Position numbers and translations under genes: made by a program
In this document: one piece after another, positions 37,586 through 47,398 of the stretch
Numbering within the stretch: position 1 is the first letter of the stretch
How the letters are laid out: each line of letters opens with the position of its first letter
Assembly: GCA_964567435.1 (NCBI GenBank)
Contig: CAZMMQ010000013.1
Span: forward strand, 7,202 to 71,201
Reading direction: 5' to 3'
Source: RFSX01 sp964567435
GTDB taxonomy: Bacteria; Bacteroidota; Bacteroidia; Chitinophagales; Saprospiraceae
Length of the DNA: 64,000 nt
Notes under the pieces: model-generated
Databases searched by the model: none
Told to the model about the DNA's origin: nothing
Seen by the model: the letters and a program-made list of their open reading frames with translations, nothing else

Positions 37586-38224
37586 CTATCCTTGAACGTA
37601 CACAATCTTTTTGGTCTGGAAGTAGGGTTCTTCAAAGTAATCACTTATCCCTCTTTCGTCTACGGTATACTTGGGCTTGACTTCATTAATTTCTTCAGTG
37701 AGCTCCCCGCCTTTAAGCGTGATAAGCCCATTGGGGAGGGCATTCTGCTGGTCGTTTGATACCAAGTGCATGGTCAGCGGGATGAGCTTATCCAGCCTGG
37801 TCACTGCTCTGGCCAACACAAAATCAAACTCTCCACGTAATTCCTCAGATCGTTGATGTTGAGCTGCTGCATTCTTTAGTCCTAATGCCTTGATCACTTC
37901 ATTAACAACAGTGATTTTCTTGGCTCGTCCATCTATCATATAGAATCGGACTTCAGGGAATAATATGGCTAATGGAATACCTGGAAAGCCACCACCAGTA
38001 CCTACGTCTACGACAATAGTACCAGCCTTAAATTGGATGTATTTGGCGACACTCAGACTATGTAAGACATGATGCAGATATAGGGCATCTATATCCTTAC
38101 GTGATATGACATTAATCTTTTCATTAAGTGAGCGATACAACTTATCAAGTGCTGCATATTGGCTTCTCTGCAGCTCCGTTAAGTCAGGAAAATAATTATA
38201 GATTAACTCAGGAGTACTTACCAT
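37586..38224 (-). CDS. rsmG: 16S rRNA (guanine527-N7)-methyltransferase RsmG
   Basis: 212 residues from ATG 38224, the usual RsmG length. The SAM-binding motif VVDVGTGGGFPGIPLA (residues 71-86) and the RsmG signatures INVISRKD and VLARAVTRLDKL are present. RsmG methylates G527 of 16S rRNA using SAM in the cytoplasm. The gene overlaps the glycosyltransferase gene upstream by 7 bases, so they are probably co-transcribed and translationally coupled. It is convergent with the zinc-ribbon methyltransferase, with 12 bases between stops. Confidence 0.96.
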   Translation of the reverse strand: MVSTPELIYNYFPDLTELQRSQYAALDKLYRSLNEKINVISRKDIDALYLHHVLHSLSVAKYIQFKAGTIVVDVGTGGGFPGIPLAILFPEVRFYMIDGRAKKITVVNEVIKALGLKNAAAQHQRSEELRGEFDFVLARAVTRLDKLIPLTMHLVSNDQQNALPNGLITLKGGELTEEINEVKPKYTVDERGISDYFEEPYFQTKKIVYVQG

Positions 38225-39294
38225 TTGTTTTTTTGAGGCATGAGAACAGCAAAGCTAAAAAGGACATAGGACAATGATTGGATGATATCATATAGGGGGA
38301 ACATCCACAAATGAAACTTGGCACTCATATGACGCTTAAGATAATATACCTGTGGCATGAGCACCAACCATCTTATACAGGCCAGGAGCATGGCCCAGCG
38401 CCATTGACCCCAAATAACCAACAGAATCAAACCGATATAGACCAATATCTGCGAAAAGCTGTAGATGCCTAATAGTGCTTTGTGTATTCCCTTGTAAGAA
38501 CTGGCTGTACTATAATGCCTGACTTTTTGATTCCAATAAGCAGTCAAATCAGCTGGCGCATCAGAGTAAACATAGCTTTTGCTGTCCAAATTGATGGTGG
38601 TATTATCTTTAGTAGCCATTTGCATGATCGTGAGATCATCATCACCAGAAGCCAGATGTCCGTATTTGCAGATAGCATCTATAGGAATACAAGTCTTATC
38701 ATAGAGCATATTTCTACCAACTCCCATATAAGGCACCCCTTTGGCAGCATAAGAAAGGTATTGCACAGCGACTACCCAAGCTTCAAAATGGCACCATTTA
38801 CTTAGCAGTGTGCTTTTACTTCTCAATGGAGCATAGCCTAATACCAGCTTGATATGCTCATTATCTACCTGCTCTGCCATGCTCTGAGCCCAATGTTTGG
38901 ACTCAGGTCTGCAGTCGGCATCCGTTAAGAGCACATAGTCGGTATCAGAATGAGCTAATGCTTCTGCCAAGGCTTGTTTTTTGCCATGCTTATTTTGCTT
39001 AACTTCGTAGTGCTCCACATTCAACTTATTATTATCTATCTCTTTTATGAATTGGGGAGTACCATCCGTAGAGAAATCATCAGCAAGTAATATTTGGTTG
39101 TTTAGGTAATCTTGCTGCATTATGTATGGCAAATTAGACTTTAGATTAGTTAATTCATCCTTGGCACAGATGATTGTGGTTATTGGAAAGTCTGTTTTAT
39201 GACGCTTTCTTTGTTTATGACTGAGAATGGCATTAAATATGAAATACCAGTAGAACACTTGTATTGAAATCATTATACCTATAAAAAGTGTCAT
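38218..39294 (-). CDS. Family 2 glycosyltransferase
   Basis: 358 residues from ATG 39294; the TTG at 39306 would add 4. An N-terminal membrane helix precedes a GT-A domain: TTIICAKDELTNL, ILLADDFSTDGT, LLTDADCRP (the DxD motif), ASGDDDLTIM and the QKVRHYSTAS acceptor motif. Two or three C-terminal hydrophobic segments (YSFSQILVYIGLILLVIW and others) anchor it in the inner membrane. Members of this class add sugars to lipid or polysaccharide acceptors at the cytoplasmic face. The specific sugar is unknown. It overlaps rsmG by 7 bases. Confidence 0.9.
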   Translation of the reverse strand: MTLFIGIMISIQVFYWYFIFNAILSHKQRKRHKTDFPITTIICAKDELTNLKSNLPYIMQQDYLNNQILLADDFSTDGTPQFIKEIDNNKLNVEHYEVKQNKHGKKQALAEALAHSDTDYVLLTDADCRPESKHWAQSMAEQVDNEHIKLVLGYAPLRSKSTLLSKWCHFEAWVVAVQYLSYAAKGVPYMGVGRNMLYDKTCIPIDAICKYGHLASGDDDLTIMQMATKDNTTINLDSKSYVYSDAPADLTAYWNQKVRHYSTASSYKGIHKALLGIYSFSQILVYIGLILLVIWGQWRWAMLLACIRWLVLMPQVYYLKRHMSAKFHLWMFPLYDIIQSLSYVLFSFAVLMPQKNKW

Positions 39295-39502
39295 AAACTT
39301 TACCAAAGTCTAATTGAAAGACAAAAATGAGAAGTTAAAACGTCTTATCTCGGTTATTTTCTGTTGAGAATAGTTAATAACTTTATACAGTGGATCCATT
39401 TCTTCATTAATCTATAAGACAGCAATGGTCTTGCAATATATAATTGTAAGATTATCAGTTGTTTACACATAATATATAAATTTATAGATAAATATATCTC
39501 TT

Positions 39503-42500
39503 ATGAGAAACCTCTTTATTATTGTTTTTGTGCTTTTTTCTAATTCCATCTTACAAGCGCAAATGACTATCAATGGCCAAACACTGTTTGGTAACGAGTG
39601 GATTGACTATAACAAGACCTATGTGAAAGTAGGCGTAGATCAGGATGGTATGGTCATGGTTTCCCAAACCCAACTCATCCAGAATGGCTTAGTGCCAAGT
39701 CAACTTGTAGGGAGTAATCTTAAAATGATCTCTAATGGGGTTGAAATGCCGATATACGTTTCTAATAACGGTAATTGGGGGGGTAATGATTATTTGTTAT
39801 TCTATGGCCAAAGAAATGATGGTACACTTGATGGTGCTCTTTTCAAAAATCCAGTAGACGATCAGATTAACCCACGTGTCAATATGTATTCTGACACACG
39901 ATACTACTATATCACGGTAGAACAAGGTGGAAATCATTCGCGATTCGTTTCAAGAAATAGCAGTGTAGGCAGTACAAATCTCCCTAGAGAACAATTCTAT
40001 ATGGAGAAATTGTCAAGAGTATTTGAAGAAGACAGATGGACAACGACTTCTCCTGGTGATGTCAATCTTGAGTTCTCTAGCTTCCTTCCGATGGATGGAT
40101 TTGCTTCTAGGATGTCTAGTGATAGAACAATGGAGTTTGATTTTAATCATTACTTCGAACAAGGCGCTGATCCAAGTGTATATATTCGAATCGGGTCAGC
40201 TAATTCAAGTCACTTTATCCAATTAGAATTCAATGGAAATCCGATCTTAAATGACATCTTTATTGGGGCACAAGTCAATGCTTACCAACATACCATCAAC
40301 AAAAACAATGTCAGAGGTAATAGAACCAATTTTGTTAGGCTTAGGGGAACAAACGCCTCAGATAACCTGAATGTAGCTATTATTGATGTAAGATATCCTA
40401 GAACGCATAGCGCAGATAACCAAAGTCAATATCTATTCTACTCTTCTGATAATACGCAAGATCAGTTTGTAGAAATTCCTGAGTTTGCTGGTGGCACAAG
40501 ACCATTGGTTTTCGATTTGGATAATCATAATGTGATGGTCCCTGAAATAAGTGGCAATACGGCTAGAGTCATTCTACCTGGAGGTAGTGTACCCCAGGCT
40601 AGAGTTTTATTATTGACAGAGGAGCATTATCAGCAACCAATATCAGTCGAGCAAACAGACTTTTTACGATACGAAAACCTAGATCCTTCATATCTTATCT
40701 TAACAAGTAAGGTGCTCAATAGGGTAGAAAATGGAAGAAATGTTGTAGAGGAATATGAAAATTTCCGTGAGTCAGACTTAGGTGGACGATATGATGCTAC
40801 CATCGTCAATGTGGAAGACTTGTACGACCAATTTGGTTATGGTGTAAACGATCATCCGCAAGCCATTAGAAATTTTGCACACTACGTATTAGACAGATGG
40901 CCTAATCACGAAATGACTGTCATCTTTGGAAAAGCACTGTCTTATTTTAATAAAAATATAAATGTTGCCCATCAGAATATTGTCCCAACCTATGGTAAGC
41001 CAGGGTCGGATAATCTTATGTTTGCATCCAATGGCTTCCCTTATCCAAATGTAGGAATAGGACGTGTTGCCGCTCAAAATCAACAACAACTCTCTGACTA
41101 CTTAGACAAAGTCAAGTTACATGCCGCTATAAGAGATATTGTTAATCTACCTATAGAAGATAGATTATGGCTCAAGAATATGATTCACCTCAGTGGTGGA
41201 GGTACACAAGAGCAAGCTCAGATATTCAGGCGTTTAGGAGATATGGAAGACATCGTGAATGAAAATCAATTCTCTGCTGATATTACTACATTCAGAAAGA
41301 TCTCATCAGACCCTGTAACCACAGCGGTATCAGAAGAGATTATAGAACTTATAGACACAGGGATAGCGATGTTAACTTTCTTTGGACACTCGTCTGCTGG
41401 AACATTTGACTTTAGTATAGAAGATCCATCAGAATATGACAATGAAGGTCGTAATCCAATTATCTTTTCCATGGGTTGCCACTCTGGAGACATTCATGAG
41501 AATACGATTTCATTAAGTGAAAATTTTGTTTTGACACCAAAGCTGGGTGCTGTTGGGTTTATTGCATCATCAGGAAATGCATATATAGATGCCTTGGCGC
41601 CACTTGGAGAAAAATTTTATGATAGGATAGGTAATAAGTTCTATGGATTGCCCATTGGACTTGCCTTGAGAGATGCGATGATTGAAGAGTATGATTTCAT
41701 CAGAGAAATATATGATGATTCTGAAATGTTGGAAACTTTCAATAATACCTTTGATCATATTGTAACCCTTCTCCAGCAAAACACATTCCATGGAGACCCT
41801 GCTATTTCTTTCTTTGCTCTGGATGGACCAGATTACGTAGTGGATCTATCTACAGTTAGAACAATGGATGTTGTCGGGACTCAAAGTCCAGAGATAGAAC
41901 TGAGTTTTGACATTGTTAATCTCGGTGCTGGTATAACGACAGACAGTTTACAACACTCTTTGACACATAGCTATGGAAATAATCAAACCAATACTATTTT
42001 CTTCAAAACTGAAGGTGTCAAGAATAGAACAAATGTAGTCGTAAGCATTCCAAATCCTGGTAGAGAAGCCTTGGGAAAGAATGCCATTAATATTATTCTA
42101 GATGTGCCTAATGATGTACAGGAGGCACCATCGCAGATAGGAGAAGCCAATAATGATTTGAGCAGAGCATATAATCTCGATCAAGGATTCTGCTTCTTTA
42201 TTTTTGATAATAGTGCACAGCCTGTACACCCACCTAACTTTGGCATAGTGGGTCAGTCAGATATCACCTTGTCTGCTTCATCTTCTAATGCTTTAGCAAA
42301 CGAGGCGTTTTTCCAATTACAAATAGATACAACTGAATCATTTAATAGTCCTTCGTTATTAGAGACAGAAATATTATCTAACCCTGGATTGATCAGGTGG
42401 CAACCACAAATCAATTTCGACAATGAGACAGTATACTACTGGAGAGTTAAGCCCCGTGATGCTGCTCAATCAATATGGAGTGAGGCGAATTCATTTGTAT

Positions 42501-44560
42501 ACTTAAATGGTTCAGCGCCTGGTTGGAACCAAAGTCACTTCCATCAGTGGACTAAGGATGAGTATAATAATGCGCTTATAGATTCTACATCCAGAAGATT
42601 AGAATATGTGCAAACCTTATTTGATCTGGAAATTAGAAATGGTCAGTTTCCTCAGACTCACCCACAGCTGGTTTATCAAAATAATGCCAGCAGATTTGTT
42701 GAGTTTGCAGAGGAGATTGTGTCTGGGGTATATGTAGCCACTTTTGATGGCAACACCGGTATAGCACAATTTAAAGACCCTAATGACAGAGATCAATTTG
42801 GCAGTCATCTTATCGCCCCTTGGGTTGGGGATGATTATGTCAATTTTCCATTCAAAACCGAGACAAAAGAGCAGAGAGCTGGGCTAATCAATTTCATTGA
42901 GAATATTGCTGGTCCAAAAGACTATGTCGTACTCTATACCATACAAAGAAACGATAACCTTGGCGAGCGACATTATAATCCTCAATTGTGGGCAAGTGAT
43001 GGCGTTAATGGAGATCAAGACTTAATGACCTTATTAGAAGGATATGGTGCTACTCAAGTACGATCTCTGGCTGATGATATTGTACCATATGTATTTATCT
43101 TTAAAAAGAATGATCCTTCATTCACTCCAATAGAACTCAAAGCCAATAGGATTACGGAAGTCCTCAATGCGGAGTTTGAAATCAATGCAAGATGGTTTGA
43201 AGGAGAGGTGCAGTCTACAACCATTGGACCAGCCATAGCTTGGGATGAATTAATTTGGAATGTGGAAGAGTTGGATTTTGATACAGATTCATTTGTATTG
43301 GATATCGTCGGTATAGATGCAAATGGAAATGAGACCATCGTGATGGAGGAAGTAGACGAATTTGTAAGAGACTTATCTGGTATTTCTGCACAGCAATATC
43401 CTTATCTTAAATTAAATCTATACACACATGATGAGGCGTTGAGAACCAGTTTGCAAGTACCATTCTGGAGAGTATTATATACGGAACTTCCAGAAGCTGT
43501 TCTAGATCTCAGTACCAAATTGGTGATATCCAGCGATACGCTTTCCAGAGGAGAAAATTTCCAATTCCAAACGGTGGCGACTAACCTTACGGGTATAGAT
43601 ATGGACAGCTTACATGTGCTCTTTACTGTGACAGACGCTAACAATAGAGTGACGAATTCATCCGCGGTCTTAGAGCCCCTCAAGGCGTTTGAGTCTGTAG
43701 ATGTAGATTTCCAAGTGGGTACCAATAATTTGACGGGCGCTAATGCATTCAGAGTTGAGATTAATCCTGGACCACAGCAGTCAGAACAATTCTTTTTTAA
43801 TAATCTAGGATTGAAAGAGTTCTTTGTTACAGGAGATAATACCAATCCATTATTGGATGTAACCTTTGATGGTGTCAGGATATTTAATGGAGATCTTATC
43901 TCTCCAAATCCATCGATAAGGGTTATTCTTAAGGATGAGAATACATTCAATCCAATTACGGATATTTCGAATTTCGACTTAGCACTACAGCGATTACCTG
44001 ATAGTCAGGCATACCCTGTGGACTTAAATGATAATAATGTGGTATTCTTCCCTGCTGACTCCACTAACAACTATTGTGCAAGCATCGAATTTACACCAGA
44101 GTTTGAGTCAGGAGAATATATCCTATTTGTTCAGGGGACCGATATGGATGGCAATTTGTCAGGAGATAGAAATTTAACCATTGAATTTGAGGTGGAAACG
44201 GCTTCTACTGTTTCCAATGTCATCAATTATCCTAATCCATTCTCTACACAAACAGAGTTTGTATTCACCTTAACGGGAAGAGCAGTGCCTGATGAATTTA
44301 CTATCCAGATATACAGCATGTCTGGTAAGGTGGTCAAAGAAATCAGAAAAGAGGAGCTAGGGGCCTTGCGCATAGGTCTTAACAGAACCGATTACAAATG
44401 GAATGGTACTGATGATTTCGGCAATAAATTGGCTAATGGTGTATATCTATATAGAATAATTACCTCTGAAGTAGACGGTAATATTCTAGAACATAGACAA
44501 AACGATGGCATAGATAGCTTTTTCAAAAAAGGATTTGGTAAATTGGTGATTATGCGATAA
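39503..44560 (+). CDS. porU2: PorU2-like gingipain-fold (C25) T9SS protein
   Basis: 1685 residues from ATG 39503. Signal peptide to LQAQ (about residue 20). The N-terminal third is a beta-rich prodomain (GNDYLLFYGQRNDG). A C25 gingipain-type domain follows, with the catalytic His in TFFGHSSAG (His629) and Cys in FSMGCHSGD (Cys659), both intact. Then come several hundred residues of beta domains (FEIVNLGAGI, YYWRVKPRDA, LDLSTKLVISSDTLSRGENF) and a C-terminal FlgD-like/T9SS type A domain starting INYPNPFSTQ and ending FFKKGFGKLVIMR. NCBI-style annotation separates such proteins from the true sortase PorU as putative PorU2. PorU cleaves T9SS sorting domains and attaches cargo to A-LPS; the same activity here is not proven. 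The next gene starts 15 bases downstream. Confidence 0.8.
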   Translation: MRNLFIIVFVLFSNSILQAQMTINGQTLFGNEWIDYNKTYVKVGVDQDGMVMVSQTQLIQNGLVPSQLVGSNLKMISNGVEMPIYVSNNGNWGGNDYLLFYGQRNDGTLDGALFKNPVDDQINPRVNMYSDTRYYYITVEQGGNHSRFVSRNSSVGSTNLPREQFYMEKLSRVFEEDRWTTTSPGDVNLEFSSFLPMDGFASRMSSDRTMEFDFNHYFEQGADPSVYIRIGSANSSHFIQLEFNGNPILNDIFIGAQVNAYQHTINKNNVRGNRTNFVRLRGTNASDNLNVAIIDVRYPRTHSADNQSQYLFYSSDNTQDQFVEIPEFAGGTRPLVFDLDNHNVMVPEISGNTARVILPGGSVPQARVLLLTEEHYQQPISVEQTDFLRYENLDPSYLILTSKVLNRVENGRNVVEEYENFRESDLGGRYDATIVNVEDLYDQFGYGVNDHPQAIRNFAHYVLDRWPNHEMTVIFGKALSYFNKNINVAHQNIVPTYGKPGSDNLMFASNGFPYPNVGIGRVAAQNQQQLSDYLDKVKLHAAIRDIVNLPIEDRLWLKNMIHLSGGGTQEQAQIFRRLGDMEDIVNENQFSADITTFRKISSDPVTTAVSEEIIELIDTGIAMLTFFGHSSAGTFDFSIEDPSEYDNEGRNPIIFSMGCHSGDIHENTISLSENFVLTPKLGAVGFIASSGNAYIDALAPLGEKFYDRIGNKFYGLPIGLALRDAMIEEYDFIREIYDDSEMLETFNNTFDHIVTLLQQNTFHGDPAISFFALDGPDYVVDLSTVRTMDVVGTQSPEIELSFDIVNLGAGITTDSLQHSLTHSYGNNQTNTIFFKTEGVKNRTNVVVSIPNPGREALGKNAINIILDVPNDVQEAPSQIGEANNDLSRAYNLDQGFCFFIFDNSAQPVHPPNFGIVGQSDITLSASSSNALANEAFFQLQIDTTESFNSPSLLETEILSNPGLIRWQPQINFDNETVYYWRVKPRDAAQSIWSEANSFVYLNGSAPGWNQSHFHQWTKDEYNNALIDSTSRRLEYVQTLFDLEIRNGQFPQTHPQLVYQNNASRFVEFAEEIVSGVYVATFDGNTGIAQFKDPNDRDQFGSHLIAPWVGDDYVNFPFKTETKEQRAGLINFIENIAGPKDYVVLYTIQRNDNLGERHYNPQLWASDGVNGDQDLMTLLEGYGATQVRSLADDIVPYVFIFKKNDPSFTPIELKANRITEVLNAEFEINARWFEGEVQSTTIGPAIAWDELIWNVEELDFDTDSFVLDIVGIDANGNETIVMEEVDEFVRDLSGISAQQYPYLKLNLYTHDEALRTSLQVPFWRVLYTELPEAVLDLSTKLVISSDTLSRGENFQFQTVATNLTGIDMDSLHVLFTVTDANNRVTNSSAVLEPLKAFESVDVDFQVGTNNLTGANAFRVEINPGPQQSEQFFFNNLGLKEFFVTGDNTNPLLDVTFDGVRIFNGDLISPNPSIRVILKDENTFNPITDISNFDLALQRLPDSQAYPVDLNDNNVVFFPADSTNNYCASIEFTPEFESGEYILFVQGTDMDGNLSGDRNLTIEFEVETASTVSNVINYPNPFSTQTEFVFTLTGRAVPDEFTIQIYSMSGKVVKEIRKEELGALRIGLNRTDYKWNGTDDFGNKLANGVYLYRIITSEVDGNILEHRQNDGIDSFFKKGFGKLVIMR

Positions 44561-44575
44561 TCGCATACGCCAAAG

Positions 44576-46282
44576 ATGTCGGAGAAACATAACGATAGAT
44601 ATATAAAATGGGGAATATTTGCAGGTGCTGCGATATTCTCCATTTTTTTATTGTACCTCAATATCATCTATCAATACTATCCGGGAGATGATATGATTTT
44701 TCAGATGAAAATCCCCGAAGACGGAATTTTCGGTACAGAAAAAATCAACTCTCTAGGAGATCTTATTGAGTCCCAAATTAACTTCTACAATAACTATCAT
44801 TATCGTGTATTTAATCACACAATTCTGCAGGCTCTACTTTCCCTGCCACCCATCATCTTTGATGTCTGCAATGTGATTGTCTTCTTTTGGCTTCCTTGGC
44901 CTATTCTTAAATTAACCTCAACTGGTAACCTAATAGATTATTGGATAAAGTATGCCTTACTCCTTCTATTTATATGGGTTTTTCATATTAACTTAGGATG
45001 GTCCTATTTCCCAGCTACAGGTGCATTGAATTATACTTGGATGTTGATTCCACAACTATGGTATGTCGCTGAACTGATTAGATATCTCGAAGGACAAGAT
45101 GCGGTGAAGGGACGCTTAATTGGATTATCTATTGTCAATGCTCTTGCTAATGAAAATGCTTGTATCATGTTATTATCCATTACCTTGATTGCTTGGTGGT
45201 GGACGAGAAAAAGGCAAAATAATCACTTGGTACTCATCATTATGATTATGATTCTTGGTGGTGCATTTATGTTATTATCTCCCTCGTTAGGAAAGCGCTT
45301 AGATATCCAAGGTCACATGGCTGGGGGACTACTCCCACATATCAGAGAATTTACTTTGAGGACAGGATATTATCTGATAAGGTATACCCCCGTACTCCTT
45401 ATTTTATTGTTTTCTCACTCCAGGATTACACCCAAGTCTCCAAGGCATCAGTTACTTATAGTAGCGTTTCTATCCGCTACTTTTTCTATGGTGCTTGCCC
45501 CTTTGTTTGAGCCGCGGTCTGCTGTGCTTGGGTTTTTTGTATTGATTATGCTAATGACTTCTCTAACCATAGGATCTTGGTCAGGTAAAGCGCTGATTAT
45601 ACTCTCAATTATAGCCACCATTATTAGCGTATATAGATTACCATTTTTCCAAGCCCAGCATACCCGTCACCAAATAAATAAATCAATACTAGAATCCAAC
45701 AAAGGAAAAAACGGTATAGTGCACCTGGAAAGATACTGTGCACATAGTACTAAGGATTTCTTACTCTGCCAGGACTGTGACAGCAGCCCTGATGCCTTTG
45801 GAAATAGAAGTGCAGCAGCCGCATATGGCATTAAGGCCGTTGCCTTATCCAGAACACATTCAAAAACTGATCGCAGAGATCGAATCTTTAATGAGATAAA
45901 GTCTACCAAGTCTTATCTTGACAAACACGTACAAAATCAAATAGCAAAGGACGTAGACATTTTCCATACAATTGAAGACTCAGGCATAGATCTTATTATC
46001 AGGTCCGTCAAAAAATATGATCCATATTATATAGTAAGGGGATCTAATAAGGGCTTAAGTAAAGACCTATTGCTACAACTGATTCCACAGAAGTATCGTG
46101 TATTCTTTCTTGATAACCTTGAAGTGGTGACTAACACAGAACATCCTACCCTCCACCACGAGGGCTATATCTACAATTATTTCCATATACCCTATACCGA
46201 TCGGTATCAATATGTATTAATCTCAGAATACAAAGTCGATTTGCATTCCCCAATAGGACCCTTGCGTCGAATTGATTTTTGA
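44576..46282 (+). CDS. DUF6056 family multi-pass membrane protein
   Basis: 568 residues from ATG 44576. The opening IFSIFLLYLNIIYQYYPGDDMIFQ and the SQINFYNNYHYRVFNH stretch match the DUF6056 pattern (a first helix, then an acidic pair and a Y/H-rich loop). About nine to ten hydrophobic segments lie in the first 350 residues; the last 200 form a soluble domain (LCQDCDSSPDAFGN, YDPYYIVRGSN). The layout is like GT-C type glycosyltransferases, and DUF6056 is considered glycosyltransferase-like; the acidic pair DD after helix 1 fits that. It starts 15 bases after the PorU2-like gene and is probably co-transcribed with it. Confidence 0.78.
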   Translation: MSEKHNDRYIKWGIFAGAAIFSIFLLYLNIIYQYYPGDDMIFQMKIPEDGIFGTEKINSLGDLIESQINFYNNYHYRVFNHTILQALLSLPPIIFDVCNVIVFFWLPWPILKLTSTGNLIDYWIKYALLLLFIWVFHINLGWSYFPATGALNYTWMLIPQLWYVAELIRYLEGQDAVKGRLIGLSIVNALANENACIMLLSITLIAWWWTRKRQNNHLVLIIMIMILGGAFMLLSPSLGKRLDIQGHMAGGLLPHIREFTLRTGYYLIRYTPVLLILLFSHSRITPKSPRHQLLIVAFLSATFSMVLAPLFEPRSAVLGFFVLIMLMTSLTIGSWSGKALIILSIIATIISVYRLPFFQAQHTRHQINKSILESNKGKNGIVHLERYCAHSTKDFLLCQDCDSSPDAFGNRSAAAAYGIKAVALSRTHSKTDRRDRIFNEIKSTKSYLDKHVQNQIAKDVDIFHTIEDSGIDLIIRSVKKYDPYYIVRGSNKGLSKDLLLQLIPQKYRVFFLDNLEVVTNTEHPTLHHEGYIYNYFHIPYTDRYQYVLISEYKVDLHSPIGPLRRIDF

Positions 46283-46309
46283 CTTTAGTACCTAATCCAC
46301 AACAAAAAT

Positions 46310-47398
46310 TTAGTCTCTTCCTATCCCGTTAAACAACTCCAAAAGAGCATCACAGTAAAACTTCTGAGTCCAGTTAGTATACTTGTATCTCTGATAGGAA
46401 CCACTTATAGGAATAGAAGAAGGAATGGCGCCTTTATGTATAAATCGTTTTCTCTGACTCTTTATTAGTGGTTGTAGAAGAGGGACTATCGTTGTAAGAA
46501 AACTCTTGTCACCTGAGTGGCGATATAGTTTTATAAAGAATATAGCCAATTGGGCATTACCCGTCGCACACTGATAATCATAATCTCCATTCCATTCCAG
46601 ATCATAAGCACCTGCAATACCAGACTTCTGGATTTGGTCTCTTAATTCTCTAGCCGATCCAGTAACTCCTCGCCTAACTTTTCGGTCATGGGTAATATCT
46701 GCACACTCCATCAATCCCCGTAAAGTATATGCAATAGTATGAGTGTTGGCAGGTTGACCAGGATGAAGGGACCAGTCTGAGAAGGTTTTGTTTTTGTTTT
46801 GCATGGAGACAATGCGCTTCATAAGTGTCTTGGTCTTTGTTCTGGGTTTGCTATACTTAATCAGTTCTGCCGATGCCATCAGCCAGGCTACTCTAGCATA
46901 ATATGCTGGATTATAATTCTCCACATAATTGTATCTCGTAAATAGTCCCTCTTCATCTAGTTGCTTTCCTAACCAATCTACCGCATTGATAATCATCTTT
47001 AATACTGGATTAGGTTTTTTGCTCATATGTGCTATGAATAGCAACCCTTCCAATATCTGTGCGGTATCGAATATAATAGGTTCATCATTGTCAACAGTCT
47101 GATAAAATGACCCATCTTCATTCTGAATGGACTTGAAAAACTCCAATTGAGCTAAGGCTAATTTGCATGCATCCTTCCGATTCAATAGTTCTCCTAATCT
47201 ATACAAAGTTGGCACAAGGTAACCAGTAGTCTCAGGGTAGACATCACCCCAATGACCTCTTAGTGTACGTGTTCCTGATGACCCTTGATTCTTGTTTTGC
47301 TCAAAACTACTCATCAGCCAAGACAGATTGGCATTTAAAGATTCCACTAGCTGTGCTCTTCCACCTAACCTCTCCAGAATCTTTTCTATATTATCCAA
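46310..47398 (-). CDS. Predicted alpha/alpha-toroid protein of unknown function
   Basis: 362 residues from ATG 47398. The sequence is built of paired helices with motifs typical of (alpha/alpha)6 toroids: RGHWGDVYPETTGYLVPTLYRLG, FFKSIQNEDGSFYQ, IFDTAQILEGLLFIA, YYARVAWLMASAELI, and ANTHTIAYTLRGLMECA. The NEDGSF units resemble the QDGSW repeats of terpene-cyclase and prenyltransferase folds. No DDTA or DXDD catalytic motif can be assigned, and no signal peptide is visible. The gene overlaps the FemAB/GNAT-like gene by 8 bases, so the two are probably translated together. A role in polysaccharide or cell-wall modification is inference from the partner. I do not recognise a named family. Confidence 0.68.
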   Translation of the reverse strand: MDNIEKILERLGGRAQLVESLNANLSWLMSSFEQNKNQGSSGTRTLRGHWGDVYPETTGYLVPTLYRLGELLNRKDACKLALAQLEFFKSIQNEDGSFYQTVDNDEPIIFDTAQILEGLLFIAHMSKKPNPVLKMIINAVDWLGKQLDEEGLFTRYNYVENYNPAYYARVAWLMASAELIKYSKPRTKTKTLMKRIVSMQNKNKTFSDWSLHPGQPANTHTIAYTLRGLMECADITHDRKVRRGVTGSARELRDQIQKSGIAGAYDLEWNGDYDYQCATGNAQLAIFFIKLYRHSGDKSFLTTIVPLLQPLIKSQRKRFIHKGAIPSSIPISGSYQRYKYTNWTQKFYCDALLELFNGIGRD

